Shown piece by piece: positions 6,169-11,578 of a stretch of 11,578 bases of DNA (positions are counted from its first letter, which is position 1; each line of letters starts with the position of its first letter). Source of the stretch: Patescibacteria group bacterium. Its GTDB lineage: Bacteria > Patescibacteriota > Minisyncoccia > Phycocordibacterales > UBA2100. The stretch spans positions 1 to 11,578 of the forward strand of contig JANLHO010000007.1 in assembly GCA_024654485.1 (NCBI GenBank). Reading direction: 5' to 3'. A program made the position numbers and the translations under genes. A model generated the notes under the pieces. It did not search any database, had not been told where the DNA came from, and worked only from the letters and a program-made list of their open reading frames with translations.

Positions 6169-7219
6169 CGGCTTATCGGGGGGCGTGGACAGCGCGGTGT
6201 CAGCCGCGCTATTGAAGGAGCGAGGGCTGGATGTAGTCGGCGTTTTTATCAAGATTTGGCAGCCTGAATTCTTTGAGTGCACGTGGAAGGAAGATCGTCT
6301 GGACGCCATGCGAGTCGCCGTCGCACTGGGCATCCCTTTCCGCGAGGTGGACTTCTCCGAGGAGTACAAGCGCGACGTGGTGGAGAGAATGATAAAAGAC
6401 TATAAACGCGGAATCACTCCGAACCCCGATGTTTTGTGCAATCGTTACATCAAATTCGGAGCGTTCGCCGAGTGGGCGCGCCACGAAGGTGCGGAAGGAG
6501 TGGCTACAGGGCACTACGCGCGCATCCGGCAGCACGGCGGGCACAAAGACCTCTTGCGCGGGGCGGATAGAGCGAAAGACCAGTCGTATTTTCTTTATCG
6601 CCTAAATCAGCGCGATCTTGCCCGTACGGCTTTCCCCGTGGGCGAGTTCACGAAAGCGCAGGTGCGCGACCGGGCAAAACGGTTTGAGCTCTCCGTAGCG
6701 GGCAAGCCCGACAGTCAAGGTCTGTGTTTTGTGGGTGATGTGAGCCTGAAAGATTTTCTTGCGCGCTACATCCCGCTTGAGCGCGGGCGCGTGGAGGATA
6801 TGTCGGGGCGGGTAGTGGGCGAGCACCATGGCGCGGCGTTATATACGGTGGGTCAGCGCCACGGATTTGACCTGAGCGATGCGCGCATGCGCGAGACCCC
6901 CTGCTACGTGGTAGGCGTAGATACGGTTGCCAATACGATACGAGTGTCACCCGAGCGGTCGGATGCGGCTCGGAAGAAAGTACGCCTCCGTGATGAGAAT
7001 TGGGTAGCGGGACTGCCGCGCCTGCCTCTCGCGGTGCAGGCGCAAACGCGGCATCGCGGCAATCCCGTGCCGACTACTATATTGCGCGAGGGCACTGCGC
7101 TCGTCGCCTCTTTCAATGAGCCGCAGATAGCGGCAGCGGGGCAGTCAATCGTCTTTTATAAATCCGTACAGGGCGGCGGCGCGGGCGATGTGGTTCTGGG
7201 CGGCGCGGTGATGGAGTAG
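6149..7219 (+). CDS. mnmA: tRNA-specific 2-thiouridylase MnmA
   Basis: MnmA uses ATP and a persulfide relay to thiolate U34 in the anticodon of Lys, Glu and Gln tRNAs. The 356-aa protein has the N-type PP-loop SGGVDS (10-15), the tRNA-contact stretch DQSYFLYRL (144-152), and both active-site cysteines: C97 in PNPDVLCNRYIKFG (91-104) and C193 in GKPDSQGLCFVGD (185-197). The central domain (about 205-270, with LYTVGQRHGF) and the C-terminal beta-barrel follow, so the gene is complete. ATG 6149 is supported by the standard N-terminus of the family and by an in-frame TAG at 6128-6130. Unlike other genes here it has no -10 close to the ATG; its leader consists of the 64-bp repeat, so its transcription may have been altered by the upstream insertion. 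Confidence 0.96.
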   Translation: MAHRVFVGLSGGVDSAVSAALLKERGLDVVGVFIKIWQPEFFECTWKEDRLDAMRVAVALGIPFREVDFSEEYKRDVVERMIKDYKRGITPNPDVLCNRYIKFGAFAEWARHEGAEGVATGHYARIRQHGGHKDLLRGADRAKDQSYFLYRLNQRDLARTAFPVGEFTKAQVRDRAKRFELSVAGKPDSQGLCFVGDVSLKDFLARYIPLERGRVEDMSGRVVGEHHGAALYTVGQRHGFDLSDARMRETPCYVVGVDTVANTIRVSPERSDAARKKVRLRDENWVAGLPRLPLAVQAQTRHRGNPVPTTILREGTALVASFNEPQIAAAGQSIVFYKSVQGGGAGDVVLGGAVME

Positions 7220-7239
7220 AATCGCCGGGTGTGTACAGC

Positions 7240-7259
7240 CTCGCGCGCTTGCGCGCGAG
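7240..7259 (+). terminator. GC-only hairpin after mnmA
   Basis: CTCGCGCGC and GCGCGCGAG form a perfect 9-bp inverted repeat around TT. It lies 20 nt after the mnmA stop and just before a -10-like TACAAT. No T-run follows, so it may be a weak terminator or an operator for the next promoter. Confidence 0.35.
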
Positions 7260-7265
7260 CCGCGT

Positions 7266-7271
7266 TACAAT
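7266..7271 (+). promoter_or_regulatory. -10 element for the 7279/7689 gene pair
   Basis: TACAAT, seven nucleotides before ATG 7279, repeats the spacing seen at other starts. No -35 at the usual distance is evident because the GC-rich hairpin occupies that position. The hexamer overlaps the alternative ATG at 7270, which argues for 7279 as the start. Confidence 0.4.
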
Positions 7272-7278
7272 GCGGCGA

Positions 7279-7692
7279 ATGAACGAAGCAATTCGTGGAT
7301 TGGCGTGGTTTGCCATCGCGGCATCCATCATAGCTTATGCCAGCTACCTTTTGGCGGCCAGTTTCATTGAGGCGAACGCGGCGAACACGCCGGTGCTCAT
7401 ACGCGACGAACTGGGTCCCAATGTGCATCACATGTCGGGAATGGTCATGGTACCGGCTTCGTGCTACGAGCTTTCGGTGCGCACGGAATCCGTATCCGAC
7501 ACGGTTTTGGGGCTAGTGTTTACCACGTGGAAGGAGCCGTCCGTGGAATGCTCTACGGACGAGGTCCCGCGCGCTTTTCGGGCGATACTCTTTGCTCCGG
7601 CAGTGGGAGTGAATTTCATCGCAACGATGGACGGAGCCCCGCTTGAGATAGCTGTCATTCCCACGCGGGGTCCGACATCAACATCGCAATGA
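7279..7692 (+). CDS. Small membrane-anchored extracytoplasmic protein, unknown
   Basis: The 137-aa product has one N-terminal hydrophobic helix (about residues 8-28), without a clear signal peptidase site. It is followed by a roughly 105-residue domain rich in beta-type residues, predicted to lie outside the membrane. Two cysteines (C62, C91) could form a disulfide there. I recognise no named domain. The frame is open further upstream to GTG 7231, but that extension would translate the GC hairpin; ATG 7279 fits the -10 at 7266-7271 and gives a normal anchor topology. Its stop overlaps the next start (ATGA at 7689-7692), so the two products are made from one message and may work together. Confidence 0.6.
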   Translation: MNEAIRGLAWFAIAASIIAYASYLLAASFIEANAANTPVLIRDELGPNVHHMSGMVMVPASCYELSVRTESVSDTVLGLVFTTWKEPSVECSTDEVPRAFRAILFAPAVGVNFIATMDGAPLEIAVIPTRGPTSTSQ

Positions 7693-8519
7693 AGCACGCA
7701 CATACTTATATAACGAAAGCCGATGGCGAGCGCGAAGTTTTCAACCCCGCCAAGCTTGAGCATTCTCTCCAGCTTGCCGGAGCCTCTTCCACCGCGCGAG
7801 CGCGCGTCTTGGCGCACGTGATGAGCGAGCTAAGTGACGGCATGATGACGGAAGACATCTACCGTCACGCCTTTGAGGTGTTGCGAAAAGAGGCATCTAC
7901 CCCGATAGCGGCGCGCTACTCCGTGAAGAGGGCGGTCTTTTCTCTCGGGCCTTCCGGCTTTCCTTTTGAGCAATTTTTTGCGGAAGTCTTGCGCGCGCAT
8001 GGATGGCGCTCAAGGTCCAATGTCACACTGCGCGGCAGATGCGCATCGCATGAGGTGGATGTATTGGCGGAAAAAGGCGGCAAGCGCGTGGGCATTGAAG
8101 CGAAATTTCACAACGACCCCGGCGGGAAAACCGACATCAAAGATGCGCTGTACGTCTTCGCCCGCTACGAGGACCTGAAGCGCGCTCCCACGGAATCCTC
8201 CCGCGTGGAGGAGGGCTGGCTCGTCACCAACACCCGCTTCACTAAAAATGCGATACGGTACGCGCAATGTTCGGGCATGACGCTCATCGGGTGGGATTAT
8301 CCGGCATCTCACGGATTGATGGCCCTGATTCAGCAAGGCCGCGTCCACCCGCTGACATGCCTCACGACGCTTTCCGACGGAGAAAAACGCCGTCTTCTGG
8401 AAAACAAGATAGTATTGTGCAAGAGCGTTACGACTCGTCATCTTCTGGACGAATACGGAGTGAAGCCGGACCGTATCCCGAAAGTGCTTGAGGAGGCGCA
8501 GCAGCTCTGCGGGATATGA
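7689..8519 (+). CDS. ATP-cone domain fused to a PD-(D/E)XK (Mrr-like) nuclease
   Basis: The first ~90 residues resemble an ATP-cone, the nucleotide-sensing module of ribonucleotide reductases and NrdR (ITKADGEREVFNPAKLEHSL at 8-27, then ARYSVKRAVFSLGPSGFPFE at 75-94). Residues about 95-205 resemble a restriction-endonuclease-like fold: EVDV (122-125) and IEAKF (136-140) supply the D124, E137 and K139 expected of a PD-(D/E)XK site. The remaining ~70 residues are helical, with cysteines at the C-terminus. Such fusions are known in bacteria; the biological substrate is not established, and nucleotide-gated DNA cleavage is inference. It begins inside the stop of the preceding gene, which supports the start. 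No methyltransferase is next to it, so a classical restriction-modification pair is not evident. Confidence 0.8.
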   Translation: MKHAHTYITKADGEREVFNPAKLEHSLQLAGASSTARARVLAHVMSELSDGMMTEDIYRHAFEVLRKEASTPIAARYSVKRAVFSLGPSGFPFEQFFAEVLRAHGWRSRSNVTLRGRCASHEVDVLAEKGGKRVGIEAKFHNDPGGKTDIKDALYVFARYEDLKRAPTESSRVEEGWLVTNTRFTKNAIRYAQCSGMTLIGWDYPASHGLMALIQQGRVHPLTCLTTLSDGEKRRLLENKIVLCKSVTTRHLLDEYGVKPDRIPKVLEEAQQLCGI

Positions 8520-8526
8520 TATAAAT

Positions 8527-8604
8527 AGTTTACAGATGACAGTTTACAGTTTACAGAGTACACTTTTCCTATCGCTGTTCACTGTCTACTGTCTGCTGTA
8601 AACT
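8527..8604. repeat. Inverted array of 7-nt repeats (ACAG / CTGT)
   Basis: The left arm (8529-8556) is four consecutive heptamers of form NNNACAG. The right arm (8575-8602) is four consecutive heptamers of form CTGTNNN. With two extra bases on each side the arms are 30 nt and complementary at 24 positions; the spacer is 18 nt. All six mismatches fall in the three variable positions, so the ACAG core is constant in all eight units. It fills most of the gap between the nuclease gene and the MgtC gene. It could act as a hairpin terminator, a protein-binding array or a remnant of a small repetitive element. Confidence 0.85.
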
Positions 8605-8614
8605 TCTTCTATCT

Positions 8615-9103
8615 ATGTATACACCGGAATCGTTCATGGATCCGACGTACGTGATGTTCGGCAAATTGCTGCTCGCAATGTTGCTCGGAGCTCTTATCGG
8701 CACTGAGCGCGCGGTGGTTGCGCACCAGCCGGCGGGGACGCGTACCTTCGGCCTCGTCGCCATGGGGGCGTGCCTTTTGGTTTTGGTAGCCAGCTACGTG
8801 AATTCCTCTTACCTCGGCATAGTCAATTTCCCTCCGCTGCAGCTAATCGCGGGCGTCGTGACGGGTATCGGATTTATCGGCGCGGGGCTCATCATTACCA
8901 GAGGGCAATCCGTCCACGGTATAACAACCGCCGCAGGCCTCTGGATAGTCACCGCCATAGGCATCTCTGTCGGCTTTGGGCTGTTCTCCGTGGCTCTGTA
9001 CACGACACTCCTCACGCTCGTCCTCTTAGTCGGCATGTGGTACGTGGAGAACCGCTTCAAGCAGTGGTTCCATGAATACGAAGAAGAGCAGTCGTCGCAC
9101 TAG
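8615..9103 (+). CDS. MgtC/SapB family membrane protein
   Basis: This 162-aa integral membrane protein of the MgtC/SapB family is linked in other bacteria to growth in low magnesium and to membrane-potential control; the transported substrate, if any, is unsettled. Family motifs are clear: LGALIGTER (24-32), AGTRTFGLVAMG (40-51), TGIGFIGAGLI (83-93) and GITTAAGLW (102-110), spread over four to five hydrophobic segments. The C-terminus is short and charged, without the extra soluble domain of MgtC proper. ATG 8615 gives the longest form; ATG 8636 is a good alternative because it starts just before the first helix and has TATACA upstream (8618-8623). The heptamer array ends 12 nt before 8615 and may carry the promoter. 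Confidence 0.9.
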   Translation: MYTPESFMDPTYVMFGKLLLAMLLGALIGTERAVVAHQPAGTRTFGLVAMGACLLVLVASYVNSSYLGIVNFPPLQLIAGVVTGIGFIGAGLIITRGQSVHGITTAAGLWIVTAIGISVGFGLFSVALYTTLLTLVLLVGMWYVENRFKQWFHEYEEEQSSH

Positions 9104-9146
9104 GGAAGAGTCCACCGCACCAACTTTCCGCAGGATGTCGGTGTAG

Positions 9147-9155
9147 TGATATACT
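9147..9155 (+). promoter_or_regulatory. Extended -10 of the Cas4-like gene
   Basis: TGA followed by TATACT (9150-9155) forms an extended -10. Seven nucleotides separate it from ATG 9163, again with no ribosome-binding motif between. A leaderless start is inferred. Confidence 0.55.
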
Positions 9156-9162
9156 CACACGC

Positions 9163-9966
9163 ATGCCTCCGAGACTCTACGCAAAACGCACCCGCAATCT
9201 ATACGACCCCTCCTCCGATGAGCCATTTCGCCTTAGCCGCACCAAAATAGACCTCTTCCACGAATGCCCGCGCTGCTTCTATCTGGATGTGCGTCTTGGC
9301 ATACCAAGGCCGTCCTTTCCCGCCTTCTCCCTCAACAACGCCGTAGACGAGCTCATGAAGCGCGAATTTGATACGCATCGCGCAAAAGGCGAACCGCATC
9401 CTCTGATGAAAGCGTACAAGATAGACGCAGTGCCTCTGCGGGACGAGAGGATGGAGGAGTGGCGCGATGCCTTCCGGCGCGGTATCCAGTACCACCACGA
9501 GGCTACGGGCTTCATATTCCGCGGCGGCGTGGACGACATCTGGGTCGCGCCCGACGGCGCCTTGCACGTCGTGGATTATAAGGCGACCTCCAAGAAGGAC
9601 GAAGTGACGATAGAGGGCTACTGGCAGCAGGGCTATAAGCGGCAGGTGGAGATATATCAGTGGCTTCTGCGCGGCATCGGCGAAAAAGTCTCGCCCATCG
9701 CTTACTTCGTATACGTCAATGGCAAGAGCGATGAGCCGGCATTTGACGGCAAGCTGGAATTTGACGTCAAGGTCATCCCTTATGAGGGCGACACCGCATG
9801 GATAGAGCCCCTTATAGAGAAACTCGTCGCGTGTCTGAAGAGCGACACCGTGCCGGACAAGAATGAGGCGTGTGAACACTGCCGCTATCGCGAGATAGCC
9901 GGCAAAGAGCTGCTTGAGAAAATGCGCGGCAAGAAAAAAACGTCGCAGAAGAGCTTGGGAATATAA
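9163..9966 (+). CDS. PD-(D/E)XK nuclease, Cas4/RecB-like, with two CxxC pairs
   Basis: This 267-aa protein begins with LSRTKIDLFHECPRCFYLDV (24-43), the entry motif of Cas4/RecB-like nucleases. It continues with GGVDDIW (121-127) and VVDYKATSK (136-144), giving active-site D124 or D125, D138 and K140. The RecB-family motif QVEIY (161-165) follows, with Q161 and Y165. Cysteines C35/C38 and C237/C240 could hold an Fe-S cluster or zinc; Cas4 and AddB use one early and three late cysteines, so the 2+2 layout differs. A closely similar family is common in Patescibacteria from memory. No cas1, cas2 or repeat array is present, so a CRISPR role is not supported; DNA repair or recombination is more likely. 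The tail is Lys-rich. The start is fixed by the extended -10 at 9147-9155. Confidence 0.82.
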   Translation: MPPRLYAKRTRNLYDPSSDEPFRLSRTKIDLFHECPRCFYLDVRLGIPRPSFPAFSLNNAVDELMKREFDTHRAKGEPHPLMKAYKIDAVPLRDERMEEWRDAFRRGIQYHHEATGFIFRGGVDDIWVAPDGALHVVDYKATSKKDEVTIEGYWQQGYKRQVEIYQWLLRGIGEKVSPIAYFVYVNGKSDEPAFDGKLEFDVKVIPYEGDTAWIEPLIEKLVACLKSDTVPDKNEACEHCRYREIAGKELLEKMRGKKKTSQKSLGI

Positions 9967-9981
9967 GCGCGTTCAACGCGC
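9967..9981 (+). terminator. Short GC palindrome directly after the stop codon
   Basis: GCGCGTT and AACGCGC pair perfectly around one C, starting on the base after TAA 9964-9966. No T-run follows. It may protect the 3' end of the message or act with the larger hairpin at 10023-10056. Confidence 0.35.
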
Positions 9982-10022
9982 CCCGCAGCCCGGCTAGCGA
10001 GGTAGTTGATTTCATAACCCAC

Positions 10023-10056
10023 TAACTACGATGTATCTATAGGTACATCGTAGTTA
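10023..10056. terminator. 13-bp hairpin between the nuclease and alkyltransferase genes
   Basis: The arms 10023-10035 and 10044-10056 are perfectly complementary around an 8-nt loop and are followed by a T/A-rich tract (10051-10064). It is probably an intrinsic terminator of the upstream gene, possibly bidirectional. GTAGTT at 10002-10007 could also pair with the left arm (10024-10029), so an alternative fold exists. Confidence 0.55.
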
Positions 10057-10090
10057 TTATTGATTAGTGAGAATTTGACATATAAACATG

Positions 10091-10099
10091 TGGTATCGT
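10091..10099 (+). promoter_or_regulatory. Extended -10 of the alkyltransferase-domain gene
   Basis: TGG plus TATCGT (10094-10099) lies seven nucleotides before ATG 10107. A perfect TTGACA sits at 10075-10080, but only 13 bp away, too close for a normal -35 with this hexamer. The same TATCGT hexamer precedes the next gene. Confidence 0.4.
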
Positions 10100-10106
10100 G
10101 AATCAC

Positions 10107-10364
10107 ATGAATTCGGACTTTAGCGACAAAGTGCGGGATGTGGTGCGCGGCATTCCCAGAGGTAAGTCAATGACGTACAAGGAAGTGGCTCAAAAAGCGG
10201 GCAATCCAAAAGCCGCGCGCGCCGTCGGCGCCATAATGCGTACGAATTACGATCCCGACATCCCGTGTCACCGGGTCGTACGCTCCGACGGAAGCATGGG
10301 CGGTTACAATCGCGGCGGCACGCGCGCGAAGCTGCGGAAATTACAGAGGGAGGGTGCCCGCTAG
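10107..10364 (+). CDS. Stand-alone alkyltransferase catalytic domain (MGMT/Ogt C-terminal type)
   Basis: The 85-aa protein corresponds to the DNA-binding and active-site domain of O6-alkylguanine-DNA alkyltransferases. The recognition helix region ARAVGAIMRTN (37-47) includes the arginine that flips the damaged base (R38). The active-site motif IPCHRVVRSDG (52-62) retains the acceptor cysteine C54. It is therefore not a typical alkyltransferase-like protein, in which this Cys is replaced, usually by Trp. The N-terminal domain of full-length Ogt is missing, as in many short bacterial members. A GTG at 10098 would add three residues; ATG 10107 is preferred from the extended -10 position. The gene sits upstream of ung, but each seems to have its own promoter. 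Repair activity is likely but unproven for the short form. Confidence 0.85.
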   Translation: MNSDFSDKVRDVVRGIPRGKSMTYKEVAQKAGNPKAARAVGAIMRTNYDPDIPCHRVVRSDGSMGGYNRGGTRAKLRKLQREGAR

Positions 10365-10368
10365 CATG

Positions 10369-10377
10369 TGCTATCGT
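10369..10377 (+). promoter_or_regulatory. Extended -10 of the four-helix membrane protein gene
   Basis: TGC plus TATCGT (10372-10377) starts 5 nt after the upstream stop and ends seven nucleotides before ATG 10385. The hexamer and spacing are identical to those of the preceding gene, which fixes the start despite an open frame reaching upstream to 10265. Confidence 0.5.
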
Positions 10378-10384
10378 TACTCCC

Positions 10385-10732
10385 ATGATCGGGTCCACCG
10401 GTATAATTGCGATGTTCGCATCCGCGCTCCTAATCGCTATCGCTGACGGGCTTATAAAGAAAGCAAGCGCGTCCGGCTCGCTCCTCTCTGCCGTCCTCAA
10501 CCCTTGGATGCTCCTGATCCTTCTCCTCTATTTCGTGCAGATACTTCTGGCGGTGTACGTATTCATACACAAGGGCGACATCGCCATCTACGCCAACATA
10601 TTCATCGTTTTTTATTCCGTCCTTATGGTCGCGATAGGCCTCATCGCTTTCGGCGAGCGCCTCTCGGCCGTGCAGAGCTTGGGCATAGTACTGGCACTCG
10701 TCGGAGCGGTCCTGATAAACCGCGGAGGATGA
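10385..10732 (+). CDS. Four-helix DMT/SMR-type membrane protein (EamA-like half unit)
   Basis: The 115-aa product has four predicted membrane helices (about 6-22, 41-61, 66-89 and 93-112). Its ending, FGERLSAVQSLGIVLALVGAVLINR, matches the last helix pair of drug/metabolite transporters. The size equals one SMR-type subunit or half of an EamA transporter, so it would act as a dimer. No transport substrate can be named; the membrane-embedded glutamate that defines EmrE (E14) is not present at the equivalent place, where helix 1 ends in AIADGLIKK. The longer frame from 10265 overlaps the alkyltransferase gene and adds non-membrane sequence, so ATG 10385 is preferred. Confidence 0.75.
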   Translation: MIGSTGIIAMFASALLIAIADGLIKKASASGSLLSAVLNPWMLLILLLYFVQILLAVYVFIHKGDIAIYANIFIVFYSVLMVAIGLIAFGERLSAVQSLGIVLALVGAVLINRGG

Positions 10733-10754
10733 AGCTTCGGCCGCCTTTTTTGTA

Positions 10755-10760
10755 TATACT
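10755..10760 (+). promoter_or_regulatory. -10 element of ung
   Basis: TATACT ends six nucleotides before ATG 10767 and is preceded by a T-run (10746-10751). No Shine-Dalgarno motif lies between, so a leaderless start is inferred. No good -35 was seen. Confidence 0.5.
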
Positions 10761-10766
10761 TCGCGC

Positions 10767-11480
10767 ATGAATGCGCAGACCGGGAAGTTGTGGGACAAAC
10801 CGCAAAAGCCAGCCGAGGTGAAGATAGAGCCCTCGTGGAAGTCAGTGCTGCAAGAAGAATTCGGAAAGGATTACTTCAGGCAGCTCACGGAGTTCGTAAA
10901 ATCGGAATACCAGCACGCCATAGTCTATCCGCCACCGAAAAATATCTTCCGCGCCTTTGAACTTACACCGTTCAACAAAGTGGAAGTCGTCATTCTCGGC
11001 CAAGACCCGTACCACGGCGCAGGGCAGGCCAATGGCCTCTGCTTTGCGGTGGGGGAGGGAGTAGCGCTACCGCCGTCGCTGCAAAACATCTTCAAAGAGA
11101 TAGAGAGCGATCTCGGGCAGACTCTTAAGAAGCGCACGGGCGACTTGGAGCGTTGGGCCAAGCAGGGCGTACTTCTCCTGAACGCAACGCTCACGGTGCG
11201 CGCACGCACGGCCGGCTCGCACCAAGGGAAGGGGTGGGAGGAATTTACCGATGCCGTGATACGCGCGCTATCGGAAAAGCGCGAGAATCTCGTATTCATC
11301 CTATGGGGCAATTACGCCAAGGAGAAAGGCGCACATATAGACCGCACCAAACATCTCGTCATAGAATCCGCCCACCCCTCGCCATTCTCCGCGCATAGCG
11401 GGTTCTTTGGCTCGCGTCCCTTCTCCAAAACCAACGCATACCTAGTGGAGCACGTGAAGAAGCCAATTGATTGGCTCTAA
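10767..11480 (+). CDS. ung: Uracil-DNA glycosylase, family 1
   Basis: Ung excises uracil from DNA to start base-excision repair. The 237-aa protein is full length for family 1. It has the water-activating loop GQDPYHGAGQANG (78-90) with catalytic D80, the uracil-contact strand LLLNATLTV (136-144), and the DNA-intercalating loop HPSPFSAHSGFFG (203-215), in which H203 corresponds to the catalytic histidine of the family and the usual Leu after HPSP is Phe. It ends in KKPIDWL, as expected. The final codons form a short palindrome of their own (11461-11476). The last 22 codons reappear inverted at the window end (see the palindrome entry). Confidence 0.97.
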   Translation: MNAQTGKLWDKPQKPAEVKIEPSWKSVLQEEFGKDYFRQLTEFVKSEYQHAIVYPPPKNIFRAFELTPFNKVEVVILGQDPYHGAGQANGLCFAVGEGVALPPSLQNIFKEIESDLGQTLKKRTGDLERWAKQGVLLLNATLTVRARTAGSHQGKGWEEFTDAVIRALSEKRENLVFILWGNYAKEKGAHIDRTKHLVIESAHPSPFSAHSGFFGSRPFSKTNAYLVEHVKKPIDWL

Positions 11481-11578
11481 AAAGCGGCTCAACCGACGGT
11501 TGAGCCGCTTATTAGAGCCAATCAATTGGCTTCTTCACGTGCTCCACTAGGTATGCGTTGGGTTTGGAGAAGGGACGC
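11414..11578. repeat. 82-bp-arm palindrome mirroring the ung 3' end
   Basis: Bases 11497-11578 are the reverse complement of 11414-11495, with two mismatches (pairs 11430/11562 and 11481/11511), centred on A11496. The right arm thus reads, on the minus strand, as the last ung codons with one Thr-to-Pro change plus the stop. It may be a chimeric fold-back at a sequence end or a real convergent duplicate of ung truncated by the window edge. Confidence 0.9.
11482..11510. terminator. Strong hairpin after ung
   Basis: The arms 11482-11495 and 11497-11510 are a perfect 14-bp inverted repeat around a single A, starting two bases after the ung stop. A-residues precede it, but the base after the right arm is A, so there is no long T-tract as read here. 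It looks like an intrinsic terminator and is also the centre of the much longer palindrome. Confidence 0.75.

Noticed and set aside
7231..7278. GTG 7231 as start of the small membrane protein
   Set aside because: It would make the GC hairpin coding and place a charged stretch before the anchor; the -10 at 7266-7271 points to ATG 7279.
8527..8604. Heptamer array considered as a CRISPR array or att site
   Set aside because: Units are 7 nt with no spacers, arms are inverted, and there are no cas genes; no integrase or second copy supports an attachment site.
9199..9879. 226-codon open frame on the minus strand
   Set aside because: It is antisense to the PD-(D/E)XK gene, whose catalytic motifs are intact; the translated sequence has no family resemblance.
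9163..9966. Naming this gene cas4
   Set aside because: The cysteine layout differs and no cas1, cas2 or CRISPR repeat is in the window.
10075..10103. TTGACA at 10075-10080 as the -35 of a standard promoter
   Set aside because: No acceptable -10 lies 16-18 bp downstream; the nearest good hexamer, TATCGT, is only 13 bp away.
10265..10384. Upstream extension of the four-helix protein to 10265
   Set aside because: It overlaps the alkyltransferase active-site region in another frame and adds 40 residues without membrane character; the extended -10 at 10369-10377 fixes ATG 10385.

Overview
The window looks like an end piece of a genome from the Candidate Phyla Radiation (Patescibacteria, probably a Parcubacteria-type lineage). 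The basis is the gene content: several short uncharacterised families that I associate with these genomes, next to single-copy housekeeping genes (mltG, mnmA, ung). There is almost no Shine-Dalgarno signal, and -10-like hexamers sit 6-7 nt before many start codons. TGA is used as a stop (7690-7692, 8517-8519, 10730-10732), so this is the standard bacterial code and not the recoded Gracilibacteria/Absconditabacteria code. All eleven protein genes lie on the + strand. No rRNA, tRNA or CRISPR array was seen. The taxonomic reading is inference.

Layout: 1-306 is gene-free, with one promoter-like pair and one hairpin. 307-1332 encodes a sigma-region-4 helix-turn-helix fused to HARE-type winged helices. 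1424-2833 encodes a two-helix membrane protein of a CPR-type family. 2909-3937 is mltG (peptidoglycan endolytic transglycosylase). 4101-5942 is a large modular protein of unknown function, visibly AT-richer than its neighbours and bracketed by a perfect 64-bp direct repeat (3971-4034 and 6105-6168). The right copy carries the start of mnmA (6149-7219); the left copy carries an orphaned duplicate of the first seven mnmA codons. 7279-7692 and 7689-8519 are a translationally coupled pair: a small anchored extracytoplasmic protein and an ATP-cone/PD-(D/E)XK nuclease. 8615-9103 is an MgtC/SapB membrane protein. 9163-9966 is a Cas4/RecB-like PD-(D/E)XK protein with two CxxC pairs. 10107-10364 is a stand-alone alkyltransferase catalytic domain, 10385-10732 a four-helix DMT/SMR-type membrane protein, and 10767-11480 uracil-DNA glycosylase.

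The genes do not form one pathway. Nucleic-acid upkeep is over-represented: two nuclease-fold proteins, an alkyltransferase domain, Ung and the tRNA thiolase MnmA. Envelope functions (MltG, MgtC, two small membrane proteins) are interspersed. Most genes seem to have their own promoter close to the start codon; the only clear coupling is the ATGA overlap at 7689.

The most interesting structures are not genes. They are the 64-bp repeat-bounded insertion that re-creates the mnmA start; two intergenic arrays built on a 7-nt period (RGCT heptamers across the mnmA start, and an inverted ACAG/CTGT heptamer array at 8529-8602); the repeated leaderless promoter layout; and a near-perfect 82-bp-arm palindrome at the right end that mirrors the 3' end of ung and may be an assembly or amplification fold-back.
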